8,299 nt of DNA, from positions 1-8,299 of the forward strand of contig NZ_SVCB01000040.1 of NCBI RefSeq assembly GCF_015058545.1, written 5' to 3'. The notes under the pieces were generated by a model. The model saw only the letters and a list, made by a program, of their open reading frames with translations. It had not been told where the DNA came from and made no database searches. The stretch's first letter is position 1. Each line of letters begins with the position of its first letter. The DNA is from Veillonella sp. (GTDB lineage: Bacteria > Bacillota > Negativicutes > Veillonellales > Veillonellaceae). The position numbers and the translations under genes are program-made. Positions 6,149-8,299 of the stretch are shown here, piece after piece.

Positions 6149-7258
6149 TTGGTTATTACCTATGAATTACAAAAAGAATGTCCCCATACCGGTGCACGGG
6201 CGGGGCTTTTACATACGCCGCACGGTACATTTAAAACACCTATGTTTATGCCGGTAGGCACACAGGCAACGGTTAAAACCATGTCACCGGAAGAACTGAA
6301 AGAAATGGGTGCTCAGATTATTTTGAGCAATACCTATCACTTGTTCTTGCGTCCCGGTCCGGACCTCGTGGAAGAGGCAGGCGGTTTACATCGCTTCATG
6401 AATTGGGATGGCGGTATCTTGACCGACAGTGGCGGGTTCCAGGTTTTCAGCCTCGGCGATTTGCGTAAAATTACCGAAGAAGGGGTAGCTTTCCGCTCCC
6501 ACATCGATGGTTCCAAGAAGTTTTTATCACCTGAAATTGCGACTAAAGTACAGGAGCAATTAGGTGCCGATATAGCCATGGCTTTTGATGAATGTATTCC
6601 GTATCCGGCTGATTATGCCTATGCGGATCGTTCCACGGCGCGTACCACTCGTTGGGCAGAGCGTTGCCGTGAGGCACATACATCGCCGACGCAAGGTATG
6701 TTCGGTATCGTTCAGGGCGGTATGTATAAAGATTTACGAACCCGTAGTGCCAAAGAATTGGTGGCTATGGACTTTGACGGTTACAGCATCGGCGGTTTAT
6801 CCGTTGGAGAACCGCACGATTTGATGTACGATATCTTGGATCACACAACGCCGTTATTGCCGACTAATAAGGCTCGTTATTTAATGGGTGTTGGCACACC
6901 GGATTGTTTGGTGGAAGGGGTTGCCCGCGGGGTAGACATGTTTGACTGCGTATTCCCGACACGCGTGGCTCGTAACGGTATGGCCATGACTCATAATGGC
7001 CGTGTAGTTATTAAAAACGCTACGTACGCTCATGATTGGGGTCCGTTGGAAGAAGGCTGTCAGTGCTACACTTGCCGCAACTATTCTCGTGCTTATATCC
7101 GACATTTATACAAGGCGGAAGAAATCTTAGCTTTCCGTTTGGTGTCGTATCATAATTTGTATTTCTTATTGAATTTCATGCGTCAAATGCGCGCCGCTAT
7201 TTTGGAAGACCGTTTCCCGGCTTTTCGTGATGAATTTTGGGCCGGTTATAAAAAATAG
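6149..7258 (+). CDS. tgt: Queuine/preQ1 tRNA-guanine transglycosylase
   Basis: Bacterial Tgt exchanges guanine-34 of GUN anticodons for preQ1, the substrate that QueA then extends. I choose the TTG at 6149 (369 residues, MVITYEL...) because AGGAGG at 6137-6142 lies six bases upstream. The in-frame TTG at 6125 would place the Shine-Dalgarno inside the gene, and the ATG at 6145 is out of frame and stops after six codons. Visible residues are Asp93 in LTDSGGFQ (general acid/base), Asp147 in FDEC and Gln189 in IVQGG (base recognition), GGLSVGEP (215-222), and the nucleophile Asp266 in DMFDCVFPTR. The zinc site is Cys304, Cys306 and Cys309 (CQCYTC) with His335, at the family spacing. The protein is full length and has its own promoter. 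yajC follows after 51 bases. Confidence 0.96.
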   Translation: MVITYELQKECPHTGARAGLLHTPHGTFKTPMFMPVGTQATVKTMSPEELKEMGAQIILSNTYHLFLRPGPDLVEEAGGLHRFMNWDGGILTDSGGFQVFSLGDLRKITEEGVAFRSHIDGSKKFLSPEIATKVQEQLGADIAMAFDECIPYPADYAYADRSTARTTRWAERCREAHTSPTQGMFGIVQGGMYKDLRTRSAKELVAMDFDGYSIGGLSVGEPHDLMYDILDHTTPLLPTNKARYLMGVGTPDCLVEGVARGVDMFDCVFPTRVARNGMAMTHNGRVVIKNATYAHDWGPLEEGCQCYTCRNYSRAYIRHLYKAEEILAFRLVSYHNLYFLLNFMRQMRAAILEDRFPAFRDEFWAGYKK

Positions 7259-7309
7259 GGTACCCTAGACGTTGAAAGATATATATGTTTTTTTGGAGGT
7301 GAACAGACA

Positions 7310-7591
7310 GTGGCAGATTTAGAACAGTTATTTCAAGCCGGTTGGCCGATATTATTAATGGTTGTAATTTTCTATTTCCTTTTATATCGTCCACAGAAAA
7401 AGCAACAGAAAGCTCGTAACGAACTTTTGAACAGTTTGAAAAAAGGTCAGAAAATTGTGACTATCGGTGGTATTTACGGTACAATCAATTCTTTGACTGA
7501 CGATGCAATTATGCTTCAAATCGCTGAAAAAGTTGAAATCAAATTAGCTCGTTCCAGCGTAGCTCATGTGCTTGGCAAAGATGACAAATAA
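7310..7591 (+). CDS. yajC: Preprotein translocase accessory subunit YajC
   Basis: YajC is a small single-pass inner-membrane protein that associates with SecDF and the SecYEG translocon. The 93-residue product has one hydrophobic segment (about 11-26, GWPILLMVVIFYFLLY) followed at once by the hallmark basic RPQKKQQK, then a small soluble domain containing KKGQKIVTIGGIYGTI (44-59). It starts with GTG, preceded by GGAGGTGA at 7295-7302. The order tgt-yajC is widely conserved, and secD and secF usually follow. Here the next gene is a formyl-THF cyclo-ligase, beginning one base after the yajC stop. The gene is visibly richer in A and T than its neighbours, but nothing suggests it is foreign. Confidence 0.93.
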   Translation: MADLEQLFQAGWPILLMVVIFYFLLYRPQKKQQKARNELLNSLKKGQKIVTIGGIYGTINSLTDDAIMLQIAEKVEIKLARSSVAHVLGKDDK

Positions 7592-7592
7592 T

Positions 7593-8156
7593 ATGGATAA
7601 GCATACAATGCGCCTTGCTTTTAAAGCAAGGCGCCAAGCCATGTCTGACAGTGAATGCAAAACGCGGGCTGAGGCACTGTGCAAACACATTATGGAATCA
7701 GCTGAATATAAAAAGGCTCACTCCGTAATGGCCTATTTGGCCATGCCCAAAGAGGCCAATCTTGATGCGCTGGTTACACAGGCTTTGGCAGACGGCAAAG
7801 CGGTCTTTGTACCGGTTTGCGTATCTAAAACCGAAATGATTGCGGCGCGGTTAACACGTCTTGATGATGTGAAGACAGGCGTCCTTCATATACGCATTCC
7901 TAATGAACCTTATGAAACGGCGGCGCCTAATGAACTGGATTTAATTTTAGTTCCGGGGGTAGCTTTTGATACCAAAGGTGGCCGTATGGGGATGGGGGCC
8001 GGTTATTATGACCGATTTTTGGCAAAAGTCCCTGAAGAACGCTTAATCGGCGTTGCTTGGGACATCCAAGTTGTACCCGATGACATCCCTATGGAAGCGC
8101 ATGATAAACGCCTCGCGGGGTTAATCACGGATGAGCGCGTTTTAACATTTAAATAA
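7593..8156 (+). CDS. 5-formyltetrahydrofolate cyclo-ligase family protein
   Basis: This enzyme (also called MTHFS; YgfA/Fau in E. coli, YqgN in B. subtilis) uses ATP to convert 5-formyl-THF to 5,10-methenyl-THF, rescuing folate from a storage form. Landmarks are the basic N-terminal helix with ARRQAMS (12-18), VMAYLAMPKE (45-54), KAVFVPV (69-75), and the nucleotide-binding signature LDLILVPGVAFD (115-126) with GGRMGMGAGYYDRFL (129-143). GMGAG replaces the commoner GYGGG. I choose the ATG at 7593 (187 residues), one base after the yajC stop, because the N-terminus then aligns with the family. In-frame ATGs at 7566 and 7581 would overlap yajC. No good Shine-Dalgarno precedes it, so translation is probably coupled to yajC. 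A perfect palindrome occupies codons 6-14. An IS30-type element begins directly after the stop. Confidence 0.9.
   Translation: MDKHTMRLAFKARRQAMSDSECKTRAEALCKHIMESAEYKKAHSVMAYLAMPKEANLDALVTQALADGKAVFVPVCVSKTEMIAARLTRLDDVKTGVLHIRIPNEPYETAAPNELDLILVPGVAFDTKGGRMGMGAGYYDRFLAKVPEERLIGVAWDIQVVPDDIPMEAHDKRLAGLITDERVLTFK
7610..7634. repeat. Perfect 25-bp palindrome inside the start of the cyclo-ligase gene
   Basis: GCGCCTTGCTTT (7610-7621) and AAAGCAAGGCGC (7623-7634) are exact inverse complements around a single central base. In RNA they would form a ten-pair GC-rich stem with a five-base loop, beginning 17 bases after the chosen start codon. No U tract follows on either strand, so a standard intrinsic terminator is unlikely. 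Possible roles are an RNA processing or translation-control hairpin, or a DNA-binding site. Confidence 0.65.
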
Positions 8157-8299
8157 TTATAGTAAATTGCAATATGAAATTGAACACTTTTAAAAACCCA
8201 GTAACTTATTAACTTCTTCAATGAAGACTTCTTGCGGTGTCCGGTAGTTCAGAATTTTGCGTGGTAGTGCATTACACCAATCGGTAGCACGTCGAAGTG
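8157..8299 (-). mobile_element. IS30-family insertion sequence, one end only
   Basis: The right edge carries the C-terminal end of an IS30-type transposase on the minus strand. The bases between its stop (8190) and the cyclo-ligase stop (8156), including TTGCAATATGAAATTGAACAC at about 8167-8187, are the expected place for the terminal inverted repeat. The exact tip and any target duplication cannot be set, because the other end lies outside the window. The element sits directly behind the cyclo-ligase stop codon, which it leaves intact. Confidence 0.7.
8190..8299 (-). CDS. IS30-family transposase, C-terminal fragment at the window edge
   Basis: Reading the minus strand from 8297 down to a TAA at 8192-8190 gives 35 residues that begin LRRATDWCNALPRK and end IEEVNKLLGF. 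The segment LPRKILNYRTPQEVF is the conserved C-terminal motif that follows the last catalytic Glu of the IS30 DDE transposase. The rest of the protein, including the helix-turn-helix and DDE core, lies beyond the window, so I cannot say whether the copy is intact. No frameshift or stop is seen in the visible part. Confidence 0.85.
   Translation of the reverse strand, partial: LRRATDWCNALPRKILNYRTPQEVFIEEVNKLLGF

Noticed and set aside
7256..7267. 12-bp palindrome TAGGGTACCCTA overlapping the tgt stop
   Set aside because: It is short and has no loop or U tract after it; it is most likely chance, with no sign of termination or an operator context.
7566..7592. Longer start for the cyclo-ligase at 7566 or 7581
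   Set aside because: Both would overlap the end of yajC and add residues not typical of the family, with no better Shine-Dalgarno.

Overview
The window reads as a chromosomal housekeeping segment from a low-to-mid-GC member of the Bacillota. Shine-Dalgarno sequences are strong (AGGAGG, AAGGAG) and the gene order is ruvC-ruvA-ruvB-spoIID/lytB-queA-tgt-yajC. A SpoIID/LytB protein lodged between ruvB and queA is familiar from Clostridia and Negativicutes. I infer a Negativicutes-type organism (for example Veillonella or Dialister relatives), but the genus cannot be fixed by reading alone.

Layout. Positions 1-269 are a probable divergent control region: a minus-strand Shine-Dalgarno at the extreme left edge, a minus-oriented terminator-like hairpin (70-121), and TATAAT-type hexamers on both strands. 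A class I glutamine-amidotransferase-like peptidase C26 (gamma-glutamyl-GABA hydrolase family) gene follows at 270-995. Positions 996-1174 hold a short direct repeat, a dyad and an extended -10 promoter. That promoter starts the run ruvC, ruvA, ruvB (Holliday-junction resolvasome), a secreted SpoIID/LytB-domain protein whose start overlaps the ruvB stop by ATGA, and then queA. Between queA and tgt lie a large nested inverted repeat, a duplicated copy of the last 23 bases of queA, and a second promoter with the same TGCTATAAT core. This second unit carries tgt, yajC and a 5-formyltetrahydrofolate cyclo-ligase gene. The right edge enters an IS30-family insertion sequence whose transposase C-terminus is read on the minus strand.

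Functional themes. RuvA and RuvB branch-migrate Holliday junctions and RuvC cuts them. Tgt inserts preQ1 into tRNA and QueA then adds the cyclopentane-type ring from SAM, so queA and tgt are consecutive steps of queuosine modification even though they appear to sit in adjacent transcription units. YajC is the small membrane partner of SecDF, yet secD does not follow it here. The cyclo-ligase returns 5-formyl-THF to the active folate pool.

No clearly new multi-gene system is visible. The most unusual signals are non-coding or structural: the queA 3'-end duplication, a perfect 25-bp palindrome inside the start of the cyclo-ligase gene, the nested dyad before tgt, and the minus-oriented terminator in the divergent region.
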